Of a stretch of DNA of 18,129 nucleotides, positions 8,035 to 16,001 are shown piece after piece. Origin of the DNA: CAUZSN01 sp963582345 (lineage in GTDB: Bacteria > Planctomycetota > Planctomycetia > Planctomycetales > Planctomycetaceae); contig CAUZSN010000054.1 in the NCBI GenBank assembly GCA_963582345.1, forward strand, positions 1-18,129, read 5' to 3'. Positions within the stretch are counted from its first letter, which is position 1. Each line of letters opens with the position of its first letter. The notes beneath the pieces were generated by a model, which was not told where the DNA came from, did no database searches, and saw nothing but the letters and a program-made list of their open reading frames with translations. The translations under genes and the position numbers were made by a program.

Positions 8035-9297
8035 TCACACGTCTTCTGGCTTGACCATTTCATCTGCATCTTCCGCAGAAGACCATGCGATTCGTAGCAA
8101 TATCATCAAGACGATTCCTGCGGCCATCAACGCGGCTCCACCCCAATAAGGATAGGTAACGTCTCGTTCGTAGAGCATCATTCCGGCCACCGGACCCAGA
8201 ATGCGGGCCATTGCTGACATGCTTTGTCCCAGGCCGAGCATCGCTCCCTGTGCCGATGCGGAGCTGCGCTGTGACAACAGCGATTGAAGAGCCGGCGTCA
8301 ACGCAGCCGAGCCAAGGACACTGATTGGCAACACCGCATAGAGCAACCGGCACGATTCTTGTTGGCTGGAAAGCGCAATCAGACCTAATCCAAGTGCCAT
8401 CAGGAATGCTCCCAGTGCTCCCATTCGCAACTCGCCCAACTTCCATAACACTCGGCGGACCAATCCCTGACTGACAGTCAGAATAAATCCGACATAAGCA
8501 AACACGAAGAAGTTGTTCCGTTCCGCCAGACCAAGATGTTCGGTCAACAGCGCCAGAGTGCTCTCAAATTGAGCGAATGCAAACGTCGTTAAAAATATTG
8601 TGAAAAGGATTAAACCGAGAGCCGGGCGTGTCATTGTCCGAATGAGGATCTGGACGTCGAACCAATGATGCGTACTGGGCACAGAATTAGGCCGCAGCGA
8701 CTCAGGCAGCACGAAAATGGCTGATAGTAGGGCGACTGCAGACAATCCCGAGGCGACGTACCCAGGCGCTGAACTCGGTGGACCACCCAGTTCGGCTGAA
8801 ACAAACGCCGCTCCGATCAACGGACCGAATGTGAATCCGATCCCAAATGCAGCGCCGATTAGCGCCATACCTCGGGTGCGCTCCGACGGAGTGGTGGTGT
8901 CGGCAATGTAAGCTTGGGCGGTCGAAATAGTCGCTCCCGCGATGCCGGCGCCAATTCGAGCAATGAACAGCCACGTCAAGGCCCCCAAACCAAGTAACTG
9001 ACCGTCGTTACCCAACGATGTGGCGATACCGAAAAGCGCGTAGAAGACCGTCGACCCCGCAAGGCCAAAAATCAGAATCGGTCGTCGTCCCACGCGGTCT
9101 GACATTCGGCCCCAAATCGGCGCGAACAAAAACTGCATCGCCGAAAACGATGCCATCAGCAGTCCGAGCGTGTATCCGTCGGCTTGAAAGTGTTTGGCAT
9201 ATCGCGGCAAAAGAGGCAGGACGATCCCAAAGCCCAACAAATCGATAAAGACCGTGGCAAAGATAATCAGCAAGGATGCTTTGGACGATCGGGTCAC
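8035..9297 (-). CDS. MFS drug/proton antiporter, TetA-like (DHA1) family
   Basis: The product is 420 residues with about 12 membrane helices, the usual size. The N-terminal helix with DLLGFGIVLPLLPRY (19-33) is typical of TetA/DHA1 exporters. Motif A, the loop between helices 2 and 3, is intact as GRMSDRVGRRPIL (63-75), and the helix 5 antiporter motif region reads GAAFGIGFTFGPLIGA (148-163). Such proteins export small hydrophobic compounds in exchange for protons in the inner membrane; no substrate can be assigned. The start is GTG at 9297 with AGGG 8 nt upstream. The cytoplasmic tail ends in an acidic AEDADEMVKPEDV. No regulator of the TetR or MarR type is adjacent. The gene lies downstream of the possible small membrane peptide and apbE on the same strand. 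Confidence 0.92.
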   Translation of the reverse strand: MTRSSKASLLIIFATVFIDLLGFGIVLPLLPRYAKHFQADGYTLGLLMASFSAMQFLFAPIWGRMSDRVGRRPILIFGLAGSTVFYALFGIATSLGNDGQLLGLGALTWLFIARIGAGIAGATISTAQAYIADTTTPSERTRGMALIGAAFGIGFTFGPLIGAAFVSAELGGPPSSAPGYVASGLSAVALLSAIFVLPESLRPNSVPSTHHWFDVQILIRTMTRPALGLILFTIFLTTFAFAQFESTLALLTEHLGLAERNNFFVFAYVGFILTVSQGLVRRVLWKLGELRMGALGAFLMALGLGLIALSSQQESCRLLYAVLPISVLGSAALTPALQSLLSQRSSASAQGAMLGLGQSMSAMARILGPVAGMMLYERDVTYPYWGGAALMAAGIVLMILLRIAWSSAEDADEMVKPEDV

Positions 9298-9367
9298 GTC
9301 AGTGCCCTAATCTCGGTGAAACTCTTGTTCCGAGAAACGGTCTTTCGTTTTGAAGACTAAACGTGTG

Positions 9368-9475
9368 TTATCGGTAGATAAACCACCACGCCAACACACA
9401 CAGCAAAGGAAAGAGAACAAACATCAGAAAGAAAGTAACCAATGTCGACTTAGTGTTATCCGGCCAGCGTCCCAT
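9368..9475 (-). CDS. Possible 35-residue single-helix membrane peptide
   Basis: A short minus-strand frame, ATG at 9475 to TAA at 9368, encodes MGRWPDNTKS, then a helix of about 22 hydrophobic residues (TLVTFFLMFVLFPLLC and on), then WWFIYR. A polar N-terminus, one clean membrane helix and a basic end are what a small membrane protein looks like, and it fills the gap between apbE and the MFS gene on the same strand. The ribosome-binding site is weak (GAG about 8 nt upstream), and an AT-rich antisense frame can give such a pattern by chance. No family is recognised. If real, it could be co-transcribed with leuCD-apbE. Confidence 0.48.
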   Translation of the reverse strand: MGRWPDNTKSTLVTFFLMFVLFPLLCVLAWWFIYR

Positions 9476-9520
9476 GACGGTAACTCATTCCAATAGCCTT
9501 GAATGGTGCTTCGCTTGTCA

Positions 9521-10618
9521 TTAAACGTTTTCAGAAAAAAACAATACCTCATCCGCTTTGCCACAAACAACAGGTTCCAATTTGCGGCCTTTATAAGGCG
9601 AAGGAATTAGCAGTGCACTGACATCGTCGCGATTATTGCAATAGTGCTGGGCTTGTTCGACTCCGTTTACGAAGAAGGCCGTTGACAACGCATCGGCCTG
9701 TGCAGCCGTCCGAGCCACCACGGTAACCGATAGCATTCCTTCGGCGGGCCATCCGGAACGGGGATCCAGTATATGTCCATACCGCTTACCGTTATGTCGA
9801 AAGGACTGCACTCCTGAACCGCTCGACGACAGAGCACAGTCTTTCAATTGGATCATCGCCAATCGCTCGTCGGGAAACAATGGATTGCGAATTCCGACCG
9901 GCCAACCGCCCTGTTCGTTGTAATCGCCGCGTGCCAGCAAACTGCTGTGGCCACCGTGAATCAACCAATCGTCGACACCTTGTTCGAACAACAATTGACC
10001 CGCCCGATCCAAGGCATAACCTTTGCCAATACCGCCTGGACTCAATTCCACGCCTCGACGATCGAAGCCAACTGTGTGTTGTTCTTCATTGAACCGGACG
10101 TGGTCGATATCGATTAGCTCGCTTACTGCGGCGATTTCGTGATCGGTCGGAATCCGTCCGTCTTGTCGACATTGACGCCATAGCTCAACAAGTACGCCAG
10201 ATGTAGGATCGAATCCACCATTGGTTTCGACGCACAATCGTCGAGCTTCTAGCAACATTTCGAAAAGGTGCTGTTCCACTGGTAGTGGCGCTTCGGCCGC
10301 TTGTTTGTTCAGACGCGATAACTCGCTCTCTTCGCGATATACACTCATCTGGTCTTCCAGTTGGTGAACCAGCTCTAACGCGTTCGACGCGGCCTTGACC
10401 TGTTCGACTGGTCCGAGATTCATGATGACCGCAAAATCGCAGGCCATGGCCCGTGTTTCTAGACGAATCGTATCGCCTGCCGCCGATTCAATTTGTTCTT
10501 CCGGTTTGACAAGCGATGCGTTCACGGCCGCTTCGCCCTCACGTGGGGCCTCGCTTCTGACTGTCTTTCCGGTCAAGAACTCGCGCCGAGTCGCGGTGGA
10601 TGCAGGTTTGTTCATCAT
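9521..10618 (-). CDS. apbE: FAD:protein FMN transferase (ApbE)
   Basis: The product is 365 residues. ApbE transfers FMN from FAD to a Thr or Ser of target flavoproteins such as RnfG/NqrC-type electron-transport subunits, using Mg2+. Family motifs are in order: ETRAMACDFAV near 54-64, ETNGGFDPTSG (131-141), SPGGIGKGYALDRA (193-206), IHGGHSSLLARG (220-231, where NxGG is usual), GHILDPRSG (281-289), and ADALSTAFFV (308-317) with the metal-binding Asp. The N-terminus has RREFLTGK (11-18), which resembles a twin-arginine box, but no hydrophobic segment follows, so export by this route is doubtful. Its ATG overlaps the leuD stop (ATGA), so it is probably translationally coupled to leuD; a second ATG lies just after the first. 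I see no target flavoprotein gene in the window. Confidence 0.93.
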   Translation of the reverse strand: MMNKPASTATRREFLTGKTVRSEAPREGEAAVNASLVKPEEQIESAAGDTIRLETRAMACDFAVIMNLGPVEQVKAASNALELVHQLEDQMSVYREESELSRLNKQAAEAPLPVEQHLFEMLLEARRLCVETNGGFDPTSGVLVELWRQCRQDGRIPTDHEIAAVSELIDIDHVRFNEEQHTVGFDRRGVELSPGGIGKGYALDRAGQLLFEQGVDDWLIHGGHSSLLARGDYNEQGGWPVGIRNPLFPDERLAMIQLKDCALSSSGSGVQSFRHNGKRYGHILDPRSGWPAEGMLSVTVVARTAAQADALSTAFFVNGVEQAQHYCNNRDDVSALLIPSPYKGRKLEPVVCGKADEVLFFSENV

Positions 10619-11205
10619 GCGAAGTTCGTCAGATACGGCAGTTGGGCTGCCGTTTCGCGAATCTGGTCCTCAGCCTGTAAGAGCTGCGACAGAAAGTCCC
10701 ATTGGCCGGACAGCAATACCGAGCGTGCACTTTTCGGAATCTCGCACGAGATCGATTCGTCTGAAAATTGCACCTGATTCGCCACCAAATCGACGATCAT
10801 TTCCTGTTTCGGATTCTCCTGAACAGCATCAGACAACATTTCCAAAGCGGATCGGTTGGCACACACGGCCGGAACACCCAGCGACGTACAGTTGCCGAAG
10901 AAGATCTCGGCAAACGATTCGCCCACGATCGCTTTGATACCCCAGCGAATCAGTGACTGAGGTGCGTGCTCGCGCGACGAACCGCAGCCGAAATTGCGAC
11001 CGACAAGCAATATGCTAGACCCTTGAAAACGAGGATCGTCGAACGGATGATCTGGATCCTGTCGCCGGTCATCTTCGAACGCGTGCTCGCCCAGGCCGTC
11101 AAACGTTACGCACCGCAAGTATCGCGCAGGAATTATGCGGTCGGTGTCAATGTCATCCAACAGCAGCGGTACGCCGGTGCCTGCGACTTGTTCAATAGCT
11201 CGCAC
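10615..11205 (-). CDS. leuD: 3-isopropylmalate dehydratase small subunit
   Basis: LeuD is the small (swivelling) subunit of isopropylmalate isomerase, which with LeuC converts 2-isopropylmalate to 3-isopropylmalate in leucine synthesis. The 196-residue length is typical. The motifs are DIDTDRIIPARYL (18-30), the family signature GRNFGCGSSREHAPQ (69-83), and GESFAEIFFGNC (95-106). The start is GTG at 11205 with GGAG about 11 nt upstream. It follows leuC by 27 bp and its TGA overlaps the apbE ATG, so leuC, leuD and apbE are very likely one operon. Confidence 0.97.
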   Translation of the reverse strand: MRAIEQVAGTGVPLLLDDIDTDRIIPARYLRCVTFDGLGEHAFEDDRRQDPDHPFDDPRFQGSSILLVGRNFGCGSSREHAPQSLIRWGIKAIVGESFAEIFFGNCTSLGVPAVCANRSALEMLSDAVQENPKQEMIVDLVANQVQFSDESISCEIPKSARSVLLSGQWDFLSQLLQAEDQIRETAAQLPYLTNFA

Positions 11206-11232
11206 GGTTATTTCAACTCCAGAACTTGTTCT

Positions 11233-12657
11233 TCACAAGACAGGACCGGATTTTAACATCTCTCGCACGTCCGTAACACAGCCGTTGACCGCGGCGGCGG
11301 CGGCCATGGCCGGACTCATCAACAACGTGCGGCCAGTCGGGCTGCCCTGGCGACCTTTAAAATTGCGGTTGCTTGAAGACGCGCAGATTTCGCGACCCAC
11401 TAATTTGTCCGGATTCATCGCCAGACACATCGAGCAGCCGGCTGAACGCCATTCGAATCCGGCTTCAGTAAAGGTCCGATCCAACCCTTCCTGCTCGGCC
11501 TGACATTGGACTTGCTGCGATCCTGGCACAACCAAGGCACGCACCTGATCAGCCACTTTGTTCCCCTTGACAATATCTGCTGCCTGTCGCAGGTCCGAGA
11601 TCCGGGAATTGGTGCACGAACCGATGAAGGCGACGTCGATTTCCAAGCCTCGAATTGGTTGGTCTTCTGTAAGATCCATAAAGGTCAGCGCCTCGTACAC
11701 GCCGCTTTGTTCGTCTTGTGGAAAACTGGAAATCGCTGGAATACGTTCGTTGACGGCAACAGATTGACCGGGGTTGATTCCCCATGTCACCGTTGGCTCA
11801 ATTTCAGTTCCATCGATCACGACGTGGTCGTCGAATTCGGCATCGGGACCGGAAGCCAGACTTAACCACCATTCGGTCGCCCGGTCAAACACTTCACCTT
11901 GCGGAGCGCGCGGGCGGCCGCGCAGGTCATTGATCGTCGTCTGATCCGGATTGACATAACCACATCGCGCTCCTCCTTCGATACTCATATTGCAAACGGT
12001 CATCCGTCCTTCCATCGACATGTCATCGAAGACGCTGCCGGCATATTCGTACGCATAGCCGACTCCGCTCCGAATCCCTAGTGTGCGAATGATGTGCAGA
12101 ATCGCGTCTTTCGCGAATACTCCGAGCTGCAATTGGCCGGTGACCTCGATGCGGCGCACCTTCGGCCGGTTCAGGGCCAAAGTCTGAGTTGCTAATACGT
12201 CAGCGATTTGACTGGTGCCAATTCCCAATGCGATGCAGCCAAACGCTCCGTGTGTGCTGGTGTGGCTATCTCCACAAACCAACGTGATACCCGGCTGAGT
12301 GACTCCCAGTTCCGGACCGATCACGTGAACAATCCCCTGCCGGTCGTCGTCGAGATCCAATAGCATAACGCCAAATTCGTGGCAATTTCTCTCGATGACA
12401 GTCATCATTTCTTCCGCCAGATCGTCGGCAAACGGCCGAGTCTGATTGATGGTCGGGACGATATGGTCCACGGTTGCCAGCGTACGTTCGGAAAACATGA
12501 CGTTCAGGCCCCGTTCACGCAGAATCGCGAAGGCCTGAGGACTGGTCACTTCATGAATCAAGTGCTGTCCGATCAAGAGCTGCGTTTGACCAGACGGCAG
12601 TGTGCCTACCTCGTGGAGATCCCAAATCTTATTGAACAGGTTCCGCCGATCGCTCAT
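11233..12657 (-). CDS. leuC: 3-isopropylmalate dehydratase large subunit
   Basis: LeuC is the aconitase-type large subunit that carries the 4Fe-4S cluster and most of the active site of isopropylmalate isomerase. The 474 residues match the usual length. The three cluster cysteines are all present: Cys348 in GSCTNSR, and Cys408 and Cys411 in AGCSMCLAMNPD. Other landmarks are the N-terminal KIWDLHEV, CGDSHTSTHGAFG (128-140) and SSSNRNFKGRQGSPTGRTLLMSP (427-449). The ATG has a modest GAGAG about 8 nt upstream. leuA and leuB are not in the window. It is transcribed away from ffh, and the 388-bp region between them holds a strong RNA-like fold that could serve either gene. Confidence 0.98.
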   Translation of the reverse strand: MSDRRNLFNKIWDLHEVGTLPSGQTQLLIGQHLIHEVTSPQAFAILRERGLNVMFSERTLATVDHIVPTINQTRPFADDLAEEMMTVIERNCHEFGVMLLDLDDDRQGIVHVIGPELGVTQPGITLVCGDSHTSTHGAFGCIALGIGTSQIADVLATQTLALNRPKVRRIEVTGQLQLGVFAKDAILHIIRTLGIRSGVGYAYEYAGSVFDDMSMEGRMTVCNMSIEGGARCGYVNPDQTTINDLRGRPRAPQGEVFDRATEWWLSLASGPDAEFDDHVVIDGTEIEPTVTWGINPGQSVAVNERIPAISSFPQDEQSGVYEALTFMDLTEDQPIRGLEIDVAFIGSCTNSRISDLRQAADIVKGNKVADQVRALVVPGSQQVQCQAEQEGLDRTFTEAGFEWRSAGCSMCLAMNPDKLVGREICASSSNRNFKGRQGSPTGRTLLMSPAMAAAAAVNGCVTDVREMLKSGPVL

Positions 12658-13045
12658 TACACAGACTCTCTAATCGTGCGTTTGTGGAGACCGAATTGTT
12701 TAATCTTAGCAAAGGGGCCTCGCAAATGTGAGGTTTGAGTGTTCTGGATTCTGTCTGCGAACCTTTTTCGGACACTCAAATCCGAAAATTATTTCCCGAG
12801 CACCATTGCTTATTTTCCTTCGGAGAGACGCATCGACGGCAGCATCATCGATTCAATATTTTTCTTGTGGGACAGCCCTTGCAGAGTGATTACAGCATGT
12901 GGCAACCTGAAAAGTCCGTTCTACAACCGAACTGTACCAATACCAGATTGAGAATCCTAAATGGCTGCCGTTGTCAACTAATTGATAGTCATCTACAATT
13001 CGTGGTTCGTTTCAAATTTTCGAGTTTTGACAGTTTACACAGACC
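12658..13045. promoter_or_regulatory. Divergent leuC-ffh control region with structured repeats
   Basis: This 388-bp region must hold the promoters of both leuC (leftward) and ffh (rightward). Two overlapping plus frames within it (12735-13073 and 12739-12951) have no ribosome-binding site and no family resemblance. The notable content is the set of inverted repeats at 12718-12788, listed separately. I could not pick a convincing -35/-10 pair for either gene, nor a leucine-rich leader peptide before leuC. Confidence 0.55.
12718..12788 (+). other. Overlapping inverted repeats, candidate structured RNA
   Basis: Three pairings can be drawn. Stem A is CCTCGC (12718-12723) with GTGAGG (12728-12733). 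Stem B is 12732-12744 with 12770-12782, 13 contiguous pairs of which 9 (TTTGAGTGT with ACACTCAAA) are a perfect inverted repeat. Stem C is TTTTCGGA (12765-12772) with TCCGAAAA (12781-12788), 8 pairs enclosing an 8-nt loop. Stem B uses the loop of stem C, so B and C exclude each other or form a knotted fold. The wobble pairs in A and B are G-U when read as plus-strand RNA and would be A-C mismatches on the minus strand, which favours a plus-strand transcript upstream of ffh. It is not followed by a T-run, so it is not a standard terminator. A DNA operator is the main alternative. Confidence 0.42.
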
Positions 13046-14530
13046 ATGTTCGAGAGCATCACCAAAAGCCTGACCGACGCACTGTCGTTCATCGATCGCG
13101 GCCGGCTGAACGAATCGAATATCAGGGATGGTTTACGTCAAGTGCGCCAAGCGCTGCTGGAAGCAGACGTCAACTACGAGGTCGCTCAACAATTCATCGA
13201 TCGCGTGACCGAACAGGCAGTCGGCGAACAGGTCTTGAAATCGATCAAGCCCAGCGAACAAATCGTCGGGATCGTTCACCAGGAATTGATTAACCTGATG
13301 GGTCCCGTCGATCACTCGTTACATCTGCGGCGCGACGGTATATCCACCATCATGTTGTGTGGTCTGCAGGGTAGCGGCAAGACAACCACGTGCGGCAAGC
13401 TAGCTCGTATGCTGAAGGAATCGGGCTGGAAGCCCCTGTTGGTCGCCGCTGATTTACAACGTCCGGCTGCTATCGAACAGCTAAAGATTATCGGCGAACA
13501 GATCGACGTCCCAGTCTACACCGAGCCGCCCACGAGCAGCCCAATCAGCGTCTGTAAGAATGGATTACGCGCGGCAAAGGATGCCAAAGAGGTCACGGTC
13601 GTGATTCTCGACACCGCCGGGCGTCTGCACGTGGACGATGAGTTGATGGCCGAGTTGGAGTTGATTGACAGTAAGATCATGCCACACCAAGTGTTGCTGG
13701 TCTGCGACGCCATGACCGGTCAAGACGCCGTCAATAGCGCCAAAGCATTCAACGAAGCGTTGGAAATCGATGGTGTGATCCTGACGAAACTAGACGGCGA
13801 CACCCGTGGCGGGGCGGCACTGTCGGTCAAAGCGGTTACCGGCGTGCCGATCAAATTCATCGGCGTCGGTGAGCAGTTGGACCGAATAGAAGAATTCCAC
13901 CCGGATCGCATGGCAGGCCGCCTTTTGGGAATGGGCGACGTTGTATCGCTAGTTGAACGTGCTCAACGGGAATTCGATGCCGACGAATCGCTAGCTCAGC
14001 AGCAAAAGATGCTGGAGGGCAAGTTCTCGCTCGATGACTTCCAAAAGCAAATGCGTCAGATTCGAAAACTCGGACCAATGCGGGAAATTATGAAAATGAT
14101 TCCTGGCGTGGGCAGCATGGTCGATGACAATCCGGACTTGGAGAATCCAGAGGAGGATTTGCGACACCTCGAGGGCATTATTAATTCGATGACTCTTGAC
14201 GAGCGGTTGAATCCTGAAAAAATCGACCGCAGCCGCCGCAACCGCATCGCAAGCGGAAGTGGCACCGAAACGGCCGATGTAAACAATTTGTTGAAGCAGT
14301 TTCAGGCCATGTCAGGTATGATGCAAAAAATGGCCGGAATGGGAGTCGGCGATCGAATGCGTGCGGTCAAGGACTTGGCCGACGGTGGAATGCTGAACCC
14401 TGGCGCAAGAATTCAAAGGGAGAAGCAACGCAGCAAGCGAGGTCCGCTCGACGCCCTAAAGGCCAGGGAACGAAAAAAGAAACAGCGCAAAGACGTCAGA
14501 AAGGTAAAAAAACGAAATCGAAGAAAATAG
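13046..14530 (+). CDS. ffh: Signal recognition particle protein Ffh (SRP54)
   Basis: Ffh binds signal sequences emerging from ribosomes and, with SRP RNA and FtsY, delivers nascent membrane proteins to the translocon. The 494 residues contain an N domain (1-95; ALLEADVNYEV at 36-46) and a G domain: P-loop GLQGSGKT (106-113), ADLQRPAA (135-142), DTAGR (189-193) and TKLDGDTRGG (247-256). The Met-rich M domain (about 310-450) has the RNA-binding SMTLDERLNP (381-390) and RRNRIASGSG (397-406). A very basic tail (RKKKQRKDVRKVKKRNRRK) closes the protein. The ATG at 13046 fits the family start, but there is no clear Shine-Dalgarno. It heads the ffh-rpsP-trmD-rplS cluster. No SRP RNA gene is recognised nearby. 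Confidence 0.98.
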   Translation: MFESITKSLTDALSFIDRGRLNESNIRDGLRQVRQALLEADVNYEVAQQFIDRVTEQAVGEQVLKSIKPSEQIVGIVHQELINLMGPVDHSLHLRRDGISTIMLCGLQGSGKTTTCGKLARMLKESGWKPLLVAADLQRPAAIEQLKIIGEQIDVPVYTEPPTSSPISVCKNGLRAAKDAKEVTVVILDTAGRLHVDDELMAELELIDSKIMPHQVLLVCDAMTGQDAVNSAKAFNEALEIDGVILTKLDGDTRGGAALSVKAVTGVPIKFIGVGEQLDRIEEFHPDRMAGRLLGMGDVVSLVERAQREFDADESLAQQQKMLEGKFSLDDFQKQMRQIRKLGPMREIMKMIPGVGSMVDDNPDLENPEEDLRHLEGIINSMTLDERLNPEKIDRSRRNRIASGSGTETADVNNLLKQFQAMSGMMQKMAGMGVGDRMRAVKDLADGGMLNPGARIQREKQRSKRGPLDALKARERKKKQRKDVRKVKKRNRRK

Positions 14531-14554
14531 AAGTGGGTAAGTAGGCCGCATACC

Positions 14555-14571
14555 CTATCAGCCCGTGATAG
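14555..14571 (+). other. Small hairpin between ffh and rpsP
   Basis: CTATCA and TGATAG form a 6-bp perfect stem with a 5-nt loop, 24 nt after the ffh stop. The stem is AT-rich and no T-run follows, so it is not a strong intrinsic terminator. It may be an RNA-processing or stability element, or chance. Confidence 0.22.
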
Positions 14572-14634
14572 ACCGGCAGAATACGGTTTGGTCACAATCC
14601 CGAGAGTCAATAAACCAGTGATAAGGAGATATCT

Positions 14635-15072
14635 GTGGCTGTTCGAATTCGCCTAAAAAAGTTGGGACGCCGGCATCGTCCGTTCTTTCGTGTTTCCGTC
14701 ATGGATTCACGATCACCTCGCGACGGGAAAACGATCGAGGATGTCGGATACTACGACCCAATGGTGAAAGACAAATCCGCGCGAGTCAAATTGGACATGG
14801 AGCGAATCGACTACTGGATGTCGGTTGGTGCACTGCCCTCTGATAAAGTGGCCGTGCTGATCAAGAAAGTAAAGACAAACGACTTTGGCGAGACCAAAGA
14901 ACCACCCCCGATGACTCCGCCGAAAGAGCCGCCGTTGCCGGAACCAGCGGAAGAAGAGGCGAGCACAACTGAAGCCGAAAGCGATGGTACGGTGGCCTTA
15001 GAAGCGACTTCAGAAGAGGCTCAGGCAGACGACGCATCGAGCGAACTCGGTGAAAAAAGTGGTGACGATTAG
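14635..15072 (+). CDS. rpsP: 30S ribosomal protein S16 with long acidic C-terminal tail
   Basis: S16 is an early-assembly protein of the small ribosomal subunit. Residues 1-85 match the family: MAVRIRLKKLGRRHRPFFRV at the start, SRSPRDGKTIEDVGYYDP (25-42), and ERIDYWMSVGALPSDKV (56-72). The start is GTG at 14635 with a strong AAGGAGA Shine-Dalgarno about 7 nt upstream. Bacterial S16 is usually 80-100 residues; here about 60 extra residues follow, first a Pro-rich stretch (PPPMTPPKEPPLPEP) and then a Glu/Ala/Ser/Asp-rich, very acidic, surely disordered end. The next gene is trmD after 150 bp; rimM, normally between them, is absent. Confidence 0.97.
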   Translation: MAVRIRLKKLGRRHRPFFRVSVMDSRSPRDGKTIEDVGYYDPMVKDKSARVKLDMERIDYWMSVGALPSDKVAVLIKKVKTNDFGETKEPPPMTPPKEPPLPEPAEEEASTTEAESDGTVALEATSEEAQADDASSELGEKSGDD

Positions 15073-15222
15073 AAGCTCGTTATTTGTATCGCCGTTTTGA
15101 GTATGAGTAGGGTTCCATGACGTCGAAATTAAGTCAACCTGATTCGCCGGCAAGACGGGTTCCTGCAATTTTATTCCGTATTAGGAATTGGACCTTCGAA
15201 ATTTTGAATTTGTAGTCATCCC
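15073..15222 (+). other. rpsP-trmD spacer, no rimM
   Basis: These 150 bp sit where rimM (16S rRNA processing factor, about 170 residues) is found in the standard rpsP-rimM-trmD-rplS order. I translated the three forward frames and found nothing like RimM. A 32-codon frame from the ATG at 15118 (starting MTSKLSQPDS) has no ribosome-binding site and is probably chance. Confidence 0.5.
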
Positions 15223-15915
15223 ATGCGATTTGATGTCCTGGCGCTTTTCCCTGAAATTTTCGACGGCTACCTTCAACAAAGCTTGTTAAAGGCGGCCATC
15301 GACCGCAATTTGGTCACGGTCAAGCTGTGGAATATTCGTGATTGGGCAACGGACACGCGAAAGTCGGTCGACGACAGGCCTTTCGGCGGCGGACCCGGAA
15401 TGCTGATCTGTTGCCAACCCGTATACGATTGTGTTGAAGCTGTGCAGGCCGACGGTCCCGAACCCGGACGACTCGTGATGTTAACCCCACAAGGTCAAAC
15501 GCTCGATCAATGTCAGGTCGCGGAGTTGGTAGAAAATCGCCGTCTGGTATTGCTGTGCGGAAAATACGAGGGATTCGACGAACGAATTCGGATCGGCCTG
15601 AAACCGTTAGAGATTTCCGTGGGCGATTTCATCTGCAATGGCGGCGAAGTCCCCGCCATGATGGTCATTGACTCGGTTATCCGCTTAATTCCAGGAGTCC
15701 TGGGTGGCGAGACAAGCAACAAGTATGAATCGTTTTCCAAATCGGGGCTGTTAGAACACCCTCAATTCACTCGACCACGCGAATATCGCGGGATGAAAGT
15801 CCCTGATGTGTTATTGAGCGGAGATCACGAGAAAATTTCTCGTTGGAAACACCAGCAAAGCCTACAGCGTACTCGGCAGCGACGCACGGAATTTCTGACA
15901 GATTTGCCAAATTAA
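15223..15915 (+). CDS. trmD: tRNA (guanine-N1-)-methyltransferase TrmD
   Basis: TrmD methylates G37 next to the anticodon in tRNAs with GG at 36-37, using S-adenosylmethionine, which prevents frameshifting. The 230 residues start with MRFDVLALFPEIF and contain the SPOUT knot: DRPFGGGPGM (51-60), LTPQGQTLDQ (87-96), LLCGKYEGFDERI (110-122) and SVGDFICNGGEVPAMMVID (132-150), with Arg154 kept. In the region with the catalytic Asp169 (DSF in E. coli) the sequence reads YESF, so position 169 is Glu, with one extra residue before GLLEHPQFTRP. The C-terminal VPDVLLSGDHEKISRW is typical. No good Shine-Dalgarno precedes the ATG. It lies between rpsP and rplS as expected. Confidence 0.97.
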   Translation: MRFDVLALFPEIFDGYLQQSLLKAAIDRNLVTVKLWNIRDWATDTRKSVDDRPFGGGPGMLICCQPVYDCVEAVQADGPEPGRLVMLTPQGQTLDQCQVAELVENRRLVLLCGKYEGFDERIRIGLKPLEISVGDFICNGGEVPAMMVIDSVIRLIPGVLGGETSNKYESFSKSGLLEHPQFTRPREYRGMKVPDVLLSGDHEKISRWKHQQSLQRTRQRRTEFLTDLPN

Positions 15916-16001
15916 TTTTTTGATATTTATTTTGATTTTCAGTTTCCGGTTGTCGCATTTTCGAATTAAAAATCAAGAATTGTCGGTAAGGAAATATTGC
16001 G

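Noticed and set aside
12735..13073. Two plus-strand ORFs upstream of ffh
   Set aside because: They have no ribosome-binding site and no family resemblance, and they run over the inverted repeats and into ffh.
15932..15976. 8-bp AT-rich inverted repeat (TTGATTTT/AAAATCAA) before rplS
   Set aside because: It has low sequence complexity in an AT-rich spacer with a 29-nt loop; expected by chance.
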